Origin: Hydnum rufescens UP504
Taxonomy: Eukaryota; Basidiomycota; Agaricomycetes; Cantharellales; Hydnaceae
DNA: 64,000 nt
NCBI GenBank assembly: GCA_014904985.1
Contig: MU128998.1
Span: forward strand, 153,900 to 217,899
Reading direction: 5' to 3'
Below the pieces are notes generated by a model. It saw nothing but the letters and a program-made list of their open reading frames with translations. It was not told where the DNA came from and ran no database searches. Below are positions 48,072 to 58,770 of the stretch, in pieces. A program made the translations under genes and the position numbers. The number at the start of each line of letters is the position of its first letter. The stretch's first letter is position 1.

Positions 48072-48234
48072 GCCAGACTCACAATGCCCAATCAAGACCC
48101 ACGACCTCACTGAGCAAACACGGGAGAAGGACAACCTACCCGCCAAACGAAACCCACGAACGGCAACGAGTCAAAAATACGACAAGCCCCGGACGAACCC
48201 CACACCCGTCAAAGTGGGTGTGGTAATTTTTGAG

Positions 48235-48341
48235 GTAAGTAATCGTCTATAAGTACGATCGCGCAAAAGGAGCAGCATGGGCTGCTCCTTTTGCATGGTT
48301 TTTCTTTTTTTAACTAACTTATTCTTTATTTATTATCATAG
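48235..48341 (+). other. Intron-like unit R7
   Basis: GTAAGT donor, hairpin at 48261-48296 (loop ATGG) with the same paired change as R6, TAACTAACT branch-like site, TCATAG acceptor; 107 nt. Confidence 0.7.
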
Positions 48342-49050
48342 GTATTCTCCTGGACCCCGACCAAGCCCTCCCCCCCCACGCGAACCGCCAATGGGAAACC
48401 CGTGACCACGCTGAGCAAAAGCACGCGACCCCAGGTGAGGGGGAGGATATGTAGTACATATAATAATAATAAGAATAATAATCAGTAAATAAATAATGAT
48501 GAACAAACTCCAGATGGGTATGCATATAATAATGAATAAATAATCATAAATAGTTATGATCATTCCGAATAAGCCCGTATGCCCCCGGTGACCTGAGGGG
48601 TCATGCAAGTCTAAGTTTTAATTCTCTAAGTTCCAGTTTCTGCCAATTTCGGCCAATTCTGGGCAAGCAGAGTTTTCAAAGTGGAGACTGTAAAAGACCG
48701 AAATTGGCCATAATAGTGCTGGACCATGTTAGGTCCATTATTTGCCCCGAAAATGGTACCTAATTGGGTAGGCTTAGGTGACTGACCCAGGTGGTACATT
48801 AGTAGGGATGAATAATAATAATAATAATAACCAATTGTGATTATCCCCGATAAGCCCGGATAGCCCGCTGACCCATTCTGGGGGCTTCCTGGGCTTGCTG
48901 GGACCTATCCTGATACCCCCCTCCCATATGACTTCTCCCTGGTCATTTTTGAAGTTCAGAGCCAGGGGCCCCTGGGGCCCCTGCCTGAACCATGGAAATC
49001 ACCCCAGCCGGCCCCAGGGGCCCCAGCCTAAAAACCTCTAGTTAGACTAT

Positions 49051-52000
49051 TTAAATGCAAGGCTCATTGTATCTAACTAGATACACATTTGTGGCTGACC
49101 GGGTTGGTTGCATGGACATCTTGTCAACGTTCTCCATTACTTCATCAGATACACTGATGAACGGTCTGCATGCATGCAGTTGAGTGGACGAAGTTGTAAG
49201 TGCCATTGTAGTTTCCAATTCTCCATGGGAAGATGAGTCAGGCTGATCAAGATTTATCTCGCCCGCGTCCCTGAGTTCTTTCAAGAGCTCTAACAGTTTC
49301 GTACACTTTGCACCAGCCTTTGGACCCTCGTTTGCTTCCTGATGGTTGCTGGCAGAACCGGAGATGCCTGGCCTGGCACTCCCTTTCATACCCGATTGCC
49401 ATTTCGCCGGCACAGTGCTGGTCCACCTTTCATTGTTCTTCTGTGGCTTGCGATTCAATCAATGAGGACTTTTGTGATTAGCCTCAGTATCATTGTCTGA
49501 ATCAGAGTAGTGGGCCATCTGAATGTCTGTCATATTGCATGTGAAGGTAAGAGGTTCTCCCTCATCCAAATCCTTAATGGATATATTGATTTGTACCACA
49601 TGGTCTTGTTTAGCCCCAGCGGATTCAATATGGAAAGCATTGGTATGTTCCTCCTCTATTCTCAAGATGGTTAGATTACTAACATTGATTTTGCAGTTCA
49701 ACATCTTCATTCTGTCAATTCCTTGGACTCTTGAGCCCCATGGCAACTAGTTGAATGGCTTAGGAACGAATTTTGCACCATAAGGAAAACGCGATGGATC
49801 ATGCTCTGCATTGGGATGATTGTGACGGTAGTCCCATAACTCGCAATCATTCTCGACATCAGGATCCATCTTGTCATGTGGTTCTTGTTCAGGATCAAGA
49901 CCTAATACCCAACACTTCCAGGACTCATATTTTGAGGTCCAATATCTCTTGTGATCATCTTTGTCTTGCAAATTCCATGGTTGTGACATTCACGCCAGTT
50001 GTTGCTTTTGCATGATGGTGGCTACATTCATATCTTCCTCATGGGAATCCCATATAGGTGTGCATATAATTGGCTCTTGGATTTCCCTAAAATGGTATAG
50101 CTTGAGCTGCTTCCAGTCAATCGGCCTATGTAATATGACTCTGTCAGGCTGCTGCACAACATATGCACCTGATGGATGTCGTTGGACAATTATGAATGGC
50201 CCGAACCATTTAGCAACTCCTTTAGATCTGTGTTGATTATCAAGACCCTCGTTATAGACAATTACCCACTTGCTGGGCAAGTATTCACTGGCTGCCATAC
50301 GAGCTGTGTGTTTTCTATTGAAGGCATCTGTGGCCTTTTGACATGACTTTTCATTTGCTAAAACTGCTTCTTCAAGTAGCTCTTCATGTTTGCTTAGTTG
50401 TAGGATGTGTAAGGCAAGAAGGTCCTTGGTAGTTTTGACAGCAGGCCAATCCAGTGAGTGGAATGTCCTATCTTTCATGTCATAAGGCATGAGTGGGTGT
50501 TGACCATATAATAGGTAATAGAGCATATATCTGGTATTATGCTTGACGATAATGCGATCGGCCCAAATTACATATCCCAAGTAGTCTGGCCAATCATATA
50601 TTTGGATGCTAGGTATCTTCCATAGCACGGTGATCCACACAGCATGGCCATGTTCTGACTTGCCATTTGCCTGTGGATTGTATGGTGAGACTCGCACAAC
50701 AGGGACTTTGTACTTGTCCATTAATGCTTGGACTGCCCCTTTGAATTCCGACCCATTGTCAATTGTGGGCTGGAAGATGCAGCCATATTGACACATCACA
50801 TCAAACAGGAAGTCAGCGACCTTGTCCAAAGATATATTGCACAGCTTCGTTGCTTCAAGGAACCTGGTAAGGTTGTCTATGAGGTCCACAATGTACTTAT
50901 ATCCGTGTTTCCCTTTAGGCATGTTTATGGAATCCATATTGAACTGTCTAAGGAGCGTTTGAGTGTATTGAGGTTGTATAGGGATTTTGTTCCTATAAGT
51001 TGAATGGATTTGACATTCATGACATGTCTGGCAGTATCAGGCTACAAAATTGTACATGTTCAGCCACCAGTACGAGTCGCAGATCTTCCTGAATGTTGGA
51101 TCTCGTCCCTGATGTCCTGATTTGTCATGTGCATCTTTGCATATTCTTGTTCAAATTTCCATACTCAAGATGACTTGAAGAGGAGGCTTGTCTCCATTAC
51201 GTCTCCAAAGCATATTTTCAAATAAAAGAAAAAGTCTAGCACGATTGGCTATCTGTACTTGGCACTTGTGGTCCTCAGGTAGCTTGAAGTTTGAAAGGTA
51301 TGCCAAGATCTCATCCCAATGTTCAGGAGAGTCATGGTCATACCTCTTATGCTTGTGATCTAGTTTGTCTAGCTTGACATCATCATCCAGTATGATAGCC
51401 TTGCCTTCGAAGGTCTTGAATAATAAACTTGACTCGCACTCATCTCCTTCAATTACCATAGGCTGCCTCCATTCAACTTCTAATGGTAGACACTATGGAT
51501 GCCTTTGGTCTGGTTTAAACCCTGGGAACCTGGGTTTAAACCTAAACCAGACCCAGGTCTGGTTCCATTGGGGTCAGGTTTCATTCAATTTTCCTCAGGT
51601 CTGGTTTAGGTTTTGCCCTTGCCCTGAATCCAAAACCTGGTTCAAACCCAGGTTTAAACCTGAACCTGAAAGGTAGGGTGTACCTTCCAGTCTATGTACT
51701 TTCACCCTTATTTCTCCACATATTATCATTATCATCCTTCTATACATTCAATTCCAGAAGTAAACCTAGCAATTTGCACACAGTACTGTAATTTCAGAGT
51801 CAAAGTTGCATGACTCTGGAATCTAATGGGGTAATCTGTGCAGGTTACAAAGCACATGGCTCTGGGATCAAATCTGGCAATTTGCACAGGTTACTGTAAC
51901 TCAGTCTAGGGTCACATGACATGATTTAGTTAGCTAAGTTCCATCCCCTGGAGATATGTAGCAGAAAATTGATGTGAAGGAGGGGTGTGAATGAGATATG

Positions 52001-55000
52001 AATGGAAAATGGGATGCAAAGGAAGTGGTCAATGCAAAGACTCACAGAGAGAGTCCAGATAGTCTGTAGTACTTACTAAAATGTTTTGCTTCTCCTATAT
52101 CTCAGGTTTCAGGTTTAAACCTGGTTTAAACCCAAACCAAACCACTCTGGAACCAAACCTCAGGTCAGGTTCAGGTTTTGCCCTCATGGGTGATTTCAGG
52201 TTCAGGTCTGGTTTAGGTTTTGCCCAAATTGGCAAAAACCAAACCAAAACCGAACCTAGGCATCCCTAGTAGACACTTGCTGGTTGAACGATTTAGCGCA
52301 GTTTCAACCCTATTGTTATAATCTTCCTGTTCATCTTGACTTTCAGTCTGAGGTATTTTGAGAAGTTTGATTCTCTCATTGTCATCAGACTCGACACTCA
52401 AATCGTTGGAGTCCTCTTCTGCCATGTGACGACGTGATAGGCCATCTGGACCTTGATGTTTTGTAGCACTCCTATGCTGGATTTCGAAGTCAAAGAGCAA
52501 GATGTATGTTATCCATCTCATCATTGCTGCATTGGGTAAACCTGGATTATTGATCATTTTCCCTATGTAGCTTGCATCTAGGATCAGACAGAAGTGAATT
52601 CCATGAAGTCAATATCGCTCTGCATTTAACGCTTGAAAAACTCCATACAACTCGAGCTTAGGCTGCGAGTATCTGCTTTCCACCTTGTTGAAGGTAAGTG
52701 ATCCAAATATAATTGGATATTCTGTGTCTTCAAGTTGTTGACTAACTATCCAACCACAGCCAATAGGTGATGAGTTGACTGCAATGGACACTAGACTGTA
52801 ATTGGATTCTCATTGCAACTTCATAGTGACTCTGCGTGCTAGCTGGTAGTCTATAGTCTTAATCAGGACTGCTGTCAACGCTAGGTGTTTAAGGTGATCC
52901 ATTGCCTGTTGCACTTCATCTGTCCACTCAAATTCACTCAGTGCCATCTTTCAAGTTAGCAAAGTTAAAGGTTTTGCAATAATGGTGAAATTCTTGATCC
53001 ATTGGTGGACCACTCCCATCATTCCAAGGAACCCTCATATGTCTGTTGAATTCTTACAATACAGCCATTTTGCTAACTTGGCATTGATTTCATGGGAGAC
53101 ATGAGCCCCCTCTTTCGAAATGACTGCCGCAAGTAGTGCCAAACGTGGTGTTGCGATAATTGTTTTCTGGCTGGTGATTGTAGTGCCTGACTCCTTAATT
53201 TGGGCTAAAAGCTCTTGTAGCATTGTAGCAAACTCGAATACAAACACACAGATTTGACTATTATCTGGTATAGTGGCTTGATTATAATTGGAATGAGGTC
53301 CCATCCCTGTGCAATTGTTGACAAAGATGTTAGCATGATCGGGTGCCATTGACCCGATCATATGAGAGGTCACTCGGCAAAACACTTGCATCGAATTGGT
53401 ATATCCTTGAGGTAGTCAAGTAAGCCTAAGCGGACCAAGCCCATAGCCATGAAAGGTTGTTAAGTCTCTGGACTTCTCAGCTAATAAGTAGCTATTGTAT
53501 CTGTTTTTGAGGTCACAAATGCAATAGCATGTCCTGCCCATAAATTGATCAATCATTTCATTGATACGGGGTGGAAGTCCAGCGTCTCTAATAGTGACTG
53601 CATTGAGGGGTTGCAAGTCATGAACCAGTTGAAGGAATCTGGACTTCTTTTCTACAGCGAAAATTGCAAAACAGTAAGAAGATGCAGATCGTTTGTATTT
53701 GCTGCTATCAAATGGTTCCTGTAAGAGCTTGAGGACTTCATCCATTTGGCTGAGTGGGATATGAATATTCTTCTTCATCCAGGGTTCATGAGGTACCATT
53801 GGCATCTCGTAAGCCAGGAAGTAATCAGTGTTGAATGTCCCTCTTTCGTGTTCTTCAAATGCAAAGGTGTCTTGATACTTGAGGATTAGGTAGGCCAGAA
53901 GCTCTACCTCGGGTTTTGACAGGAAGCCAGGCGGAATCTTTCTAAGCATGAAAGTCATTTATTCCTTTGTAATGCGCTCAGTGAAGGTCAAATCCTTGAG
54001 CTGCATCAGATTTGTCGGTAGTGGAGGTAATTCTCCTATGTTCAAGGTTTTGAACACTAAAGGCCGCAAATCTGGATTGTAAGATGCGACCGGATGGACC
54101 TTTGTGCCCACTGGTTTGTATTTTCGATTGCTGAAGACGAATCTTCCAATGGTTTCGGTACCTTGTACAGCTTGGTGATAGGAATACCCGTCTTGAATGA
54201 ACATCTTGGTGAACCATTGCTTGAGTTCATTTTTGTGTATGATATTCTGTGAATAAAAACCCCGGTACAAGGCCTCTCGGATTGCGTGAGATTGCATTCC
54301 ATATAAGAGCATTTCTGAAGCCTTGACACTAGGCCCCAGCCTTTTTGAGTTGAACTCCTTATTAGACATGATTGACAAAATGCTAGAGAGGAATTCTGGA
54401 GCCTTGCTAGATATGGTGAGATGAGCAGAGTTGACAGTTCCTGTATGTCGCTTGGTTGCTTCGATAGGGAAGACATTCTGTGGTGCCGACATGATGGGCA
54501 AAGTAACATGGACAGATCATCCTTCGTGGTCACCATCTTGCCAAACTTGAAGGTTCATGCCTTCTCCATGTGCATATTCAATTCTTGCAGAGTACAAGAA
54601 TAGCCAGGGCTGCCCTAGAATAATGTCCTTTTGGCCAATGTTGTCTGATGTGATGAAGAAGTTGTGCAGTAAAGGAACTCCTCTGACTTGTATTGGGATG
54701 TCATGACATAGACCCACCAGATTGACCTGATGCCCGGATACTCCATGGAGAATCCAGTCCTTTCCTGAGGGGTCCATGGGTAACTCGAGTTTAGCTTGAG
54801 TTGACAGAACCATCATATTTAACTCACTGCCGCTATCAATCAACATGGTACAAGGCTGTCCCATTATTGTGCCCTGAATTTTGGCTGTAACCATAGCAAG
54901 AAATGATGGGCGAAAGGAATAATCTGTTTCCCTTAAGTTGAAGACTCACTTGTGTTCCCATTCAAGTTGTCACCTATAGTATTCGTCTGCAAGATCGTCG

Positions 55001-57054
55001 GTCTTGACTTCACTATCTGATCCATAGTTGTCTTCAGACTTGTCGTCATCCAGTTCAAAAGCTACAGCATTAATTTGCTGATTGAGTGGCTTCTTAGGTG
55101 GGCAGTTTATGAGCAGTTGCTTTGGCTTTCTACCTGGCTTCAGATTCAGAGGTTCAAGATTATGGGTTTGCATTGAGGGATGATCCAGCTTAGGCAAATC
55201 TTGAATCATAGTATATTGAGGACTAGGAGAGTCCAAGAACAGAGATCTGAAGTTACGTTCTATAGAACTGATTGTGGCCTCAACATTGTTTGATCTGGCA
55301 GCTTCTGGTTTGACTGGTACATGTTGTGTCTTAGTCGCAATCTGGAGCCTCTTGCAGAGTTCATACAATGACCTGATCACATCTCTGAGCTGCACCATCA
55401 CTTCTTTGTCCATAAGGGAGTTGAACAGTGCATCTACATTGACTCTTTCTTGCAGTTTGCTGGCAAACCGGTAAGCAGGAGAGGCTCTCTTTTTGACATG
55501 ATCATCTTTCCTGCATACTACAACGTCATCTAACATTGTCCTAGTTTTGGGTTTTGCTTTAGGCAATGGCAAATCCTTTTCCATGCTCGGCACCAACTGT
55601 TTGCAGGTTTCAGGCTCACCTGTTGTTGCATCCTTCATTTCAATGTCCTCATTTGGCAAAGCTGGCACAGGATCTGCGGTACGACTCTCCTGCTTCAGAA
55701 TGGTAGGTGGCTTAGTACTTGACAGTTGATCTTGTCTAATGGGCCGTTGGGGTATCTCAACGTATGCCTTGTTCGGGTGTTCCGCTCTTTTTCCCTTAGG
55801 TTTGTCCTTTGTATATGGTTCATTTCACTTCGGTTGCACCTCTTCTTGCTTTCTTTCTGCTGGAAAAACTTCATATTTGTACTCGCCAAATGTGGCAAAC
55901 TCTTGATTCAAGAGCTCAAAACTTCGTAAGTGCTCCATTTCTACATTAGAGGCATTTGCTAATTGATCATGCAGGATACAAGTGATGCCTCCATTGTTAA
56001 TATTGCCATGGGGAAGATTGCTTCCATTGAGTTGCACCAATCTTCCTTCATTGGAAAGCTTCAAGACCTTTTTTGTGATGAAAGCCTTGGTTTCTGGGCA
56101 ATCCTTAAGTGAGTGCCCCTCTTCTCTGCACATAAAGCACTTTATTGACAACATGCCAAACTTTCCTGGATGTTGCGCAACCTTATCTGGATCGAGTTGG
56201 CCCAATGCCAGAGTTAACTGGCTGATCTTCTCTGTGAGATCATTGATGTTAGATTTCATTGGATCAACAGATTCCTGCACCTTGGATAGTTCAACAGGCT
56301 TAGGTGTAGTAACATCATCCTTCTTTTGCTTGTTCTCAGGCTTCAACTGACCCTTCTTGTTCTTGACTCATTTAGGCTCTTCATCCGAGTCTTCTGAGTC
56401 CGAGCCCTCATCGGAATCTGTTGTGCTGGAAGAAGCCTCATCATCCGAAACTGTATGCGATGTCTCGTCGTCGGGAACTTGATATAAGTCCCTCTTGAGT
56501 TGTAGCTTGATAGCCCGAGTGGCTTCCTCCATTGGCAGGGGATTAGTCAAATCAGTCCACTGTTTAGAATTCCTTAAAACATTGCCTATCTCTTTGCAAA
56601 ATGACACAGGCTTGACTCCCCACCAAAAATAGTTGTACTTGTCTGTTTCTGATAGTGCCTTTCTCTCTTCGAGCGCTGTAGTGATAACAGTAAACTCGTG
56701 AATATAGTTGTTGAACTTCTTGATAGAAGAGAGTTTTCGATCTTTTCAAACAAGCTTAATTAAATGATCAACCTTATAGTAAGGTTTTTCTTCTTCGGAG
56801 GGATAAAATTCCAATAAGCGTGACTTGAAACTGTCCCAGTTGTCTTCATAGTACTTGTGTAATGATTCAATAAACCTCTCGGACTTGGTATCACAATAAC
56901 GAGTTATTTGATGGATTGTTTGAGTTGAAGTGAGATGAGCCACAGTTGTGCAGAACTTGTACTCTGCAAGGAAGCATAAAATTCTTTTTCCTTTGAATCG
57001 TGGAGTGTCTCTTGAACATGGTCCCAGCATGTGGGCGTATGTGGTAGTTGACAT
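49051..57054 (-). pseudogene. Element T gag-pol polyprotein, one frame with in-frame stops
   Basis: From ATG at 57054 the frame runs to 49051, about 2,400 codons after removing the hAT-like insertion. Gag starts GPCSRDTPRFKGKRILCF; its CCHC knuckle is CFMCREEGHSLKDC (about 56090-56131). The protease motif is MLIDSGSELNMM (about 54830). RT spans about 53900-53050 with FAIFAVEKKSRFLQLVHDLQ; the catalytic pair is N-N (53314-53319) instead of D-D. RNase H: GCGWIVSQQLEDTEYPIIFG, ESRYSQPKLELYGVFQALNA. Integrase: H-x3-H in AHDKSGHQG, CQTCHEC, then TIDNGSEFKGAVQAL and NPQANGKSEHGH, so all three acidic residues are present. A post-integrase tail of about 300 codons follows. At least 15 TGA, one TAA (53959) and one TAG (49747) interrupt the frame. 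No frameshift was noticed. Confidence 0.85.
51495..52269. mobile_element. Non-autonomous hAT-like element (775 bp) in element T
   Basis: Perfect 8-bp duplications TAGACACT flank it (51487-51494 and 52270-52277). Ends are imperfect inverted repeats: ATGGATGCCT on the left and AGGCATCCCTAG on the right. TAGGGATGCC-type termini with an 8-bp duplication are typical of hAT transposons. It has no transposase. Both subterminal regions (51520-51680 and 52100-52260) are packed with direct and inverted copies of GGTTTAAACC and CAGGTCTGGTTT. Excising the element plus one duplication leaves the pol frame intact. Confidence 0.85.
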
Positions 57055-57137
57055 GCTTGTGGTCTTGAGTTATAGGATAGATTGAATTGATTGGTACAGA
57101 TTGAGGATTTGTGACCCCCTGTAAGGACCACCAGATT

Positions 57138-58505
57138 TGTAAGCAGGAATCTCCTAAGCAACTATGCCACAGCCCAAGATTGTTGAATCGAGGACGAAAG
57201 GAGAGGGCCATGGAGTCAATCCGTAGGTTAAGGTCTGATTGAATGAAAGGCCTTGAGGTTGAGAATTTGTCTTGCTAGGGCAGGCTTGCTCTAACAATGA
57301 ATGAATGGAGGATTTAATTCAGAAATCACACTGATGGCTCTCCTCTTGAGGGCCTATCCAAAGTGTGAACAATACTAGATGTGTTCTGGAAGTCACCCTG
57401 ATGCCAACAGCTGTCCTTCAAGACTTTAGAGACTGAGGGTGAGGGGGAAATCAATCAAAATTCGCATCCCCTGCACTTAATATACATCTTTAAATAATGC
57501 CATAATAACCGGCAGAAAGGTGGGGTTAAGGCGAAAATGATGAAAAAGAGATTGAGTCAAAAGCTTCAAAACTGAAGGAGATATTCAATTAACAAGTCAT
57601 AATAGGGGAATATGGCTTAACCAAGGTATTCCTCCTCTCCTACTGAACAGAATCCCATGGGGAAAGGTGGAACTGGTCGCCCTAGATGTACCCTCCATCG
57701 GACATAGGGTGCCAGAACCATAATTGCCTTTAGTAATCAGAAAAAGCGGAGGTAAAAGTGAAATGAGACATGAGGAGACTAAATTACAGAAAGCCGAGTT
57801 CTAATCCGCTCATTTTTCCCTTGGTACCATTTGATGCGGATTTTCAGCATCTTTCCAGGGGTGGTCGTTACTAATGAATCGGATCAAAACAGGTGAAGAT
57901 ATTCATGAAATACTGAAGGATAGTGTGGAGCATGAGGTGAAATCGACCTGGAGGATGCAGTTCACATCCGATAAACACGTATGTGATACCGTTGGATAGG
58001 TATTGATCGTAGCTTTCTGAGCGCTATTTTGACGAGTCGATCCGATCAAAAATGAGGGAGATATTAGCGAAATACTCCTTGAGAGCATGGGAATAGCCCC
58101 TATTTAACATGTGACTAATCTGCAAGTTGGATCCAAAGGATTAGGCAATCTTGATTATATAATTGGGACTTGTATATCTCTGCCAAGGCAATGAGCAATG
58201 CATAATGGATTGAGTACCAAACAAACAGGGCAAGTTGAATTGCCTGAGCCACAGTTGGCTGGGCTTGAAGTAACTACAATTTGAGGTAGTCTGTTGAAGA
58301 CTTGGAGATGGACAAATAAATGTCTCATGTACAAGGTGGAGGAAAGAGAAACAAAATGGGTCTTGGAGAATTGAAATCCACGTCATATGGCAATCAAAGG
58401 AATGATAGGTATTTGAAGGATTGGAATTGAATAAATTGAATTTGTTTGAGGAGGTAGTTGGGTCCTGAAGCAGAATCTATGTAGTAGGGTTTTATCCCTC
58501 CAACA
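57138..58505 (-). repeat. Element T 5' LTR
   Basis: Partner of 42675-44041. The gag ATG lies 84 bp inside its inner edge. Starts TGTTGGAGGGATAAAACCC in sense orientation and ends CTTACA. Should carry the promoter; no clear TATA box was identified. Confidence 0.9.
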
Positions 58506-58770
58506 CCATACATTGCCTCACCAGCCAAAAGGGACTCATCAACAAACAGTTAGATCTGTGGTTAAAACAGGGAGTAATTGAACCATCGAACAGTCCCTGG
58601 GGAGCCCCCATGTTAACTGTGCACAAGAATGGCAAGGACTGGCTTTGCATCAATTGGAGAAAACTGAATGCAGCCACCATGCCCGACCAATTCCCTATAC
58701 CATGACAAAGCAACATCCTCCAAGCCCTTTCAGGGGTGCAATATCTGTCTTCTTTTGATGCCCTAGCCGG
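58506..58770 (+). pseudogene. G1 RT fragment, resumed after element T
   Basis: Text continues from the T insertion: INKQLDLWLKQGVIEPSNSP then WGAPMLTVHKNGKDWLC and QALSGVQYLSSFDALAG, matching G2's RT up to SSFDALA. There is a TGA where G2 has Trp (FPIP-stop-QSNILQ). G1 ends abruptly at about 58770, where a sequence starting TGTGGAAGATAAAAAC begins. Confidence 0.8.

Larger units (their letters stand above)
44786..49082. mobile_element. Foldback element with arms of tandem intron-like hairpin units
   Basis: Inverted ends start ATCTAACTAGAT (44786 and 49082) and continue as imperfect inverted repeats of about 80 bp with TATTTAAA, a second CTAACTAGA and a GGGGCCCC-rich block. Weaker inverted similarity (GGTCAGCCA/TGGCTGACC) extends about 30 bp outward. 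Subterminal AAT/ATT microsatellites occur on both sides (44925-44970; 48465-48490 and 48808-48830). Inside, two arms diverge from a near-perfect palindrome at 46330-46647. The left arm (minus strand) has five and the right arm (plus strand) seven units; each is an exon-like block ending in a CCACACACCCGC-type hairpin followed by an intron-like block with its own hairpin. No transposase is visible, so it is non-autonomous. No clean target duplication was found. It sits in the T element's 3' coding region. Confidence 0.75.
42675..58505 (-). mobile_element. Ty3/gypsy element T, full length with nested insertions (15.8 kb)
   Basis: Direct LTRs of about 1.37 kb flank it (42675-44041 and 57138-58505), starting TGTAAGCAGG and ending CCTCCAACA on the plus strand. 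The putative 4-bp target duplication is CCGT (42671-42674) and CCAT (58506-58509), one CpG transition apart, inside G1's RT domain. Minus-strand order after the 5' LTR is gag, zinc knuckle, protease, RT, RNase H, integrase, then an extra C-terminal region. That order (RT before integrase) defines Ty3/gypsy. A minus-strand TGGTGGTCC just inside the 5' LTR could be the tRNA primer site. Without the two inner insertions the element is about 10.7 kb. Confidence 0.9.

Noticed and set aside
44700..49120. A clear target-site duplication for the foldback element
   Set aside because: Flanking bases on the two sides (ATCCAC and ACACAT) do not form a convincing direct repeat, and the outer flanks themselves show inverted similarity, so the exact ends are uncertain.
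49051..57054. Genetic-code reassignment of TGA to Arg
   Set aside because: The DIRS-like and AMT genes use Arg codons normally, G2 and G1 show Arg changed to Cys and Gln as well, and the AMT genes end in TAA. CpG decay explains the pattern more simply, though readthrough was not tested.
42671..58510. A 5-bp target-site duplication for element T
   Set aside because: Five bases do not match (TCCGT and CCATA); only a 4-bp pair CCGT/CCAT with one transition fits, and 4 bp agrees with the solo LTR.
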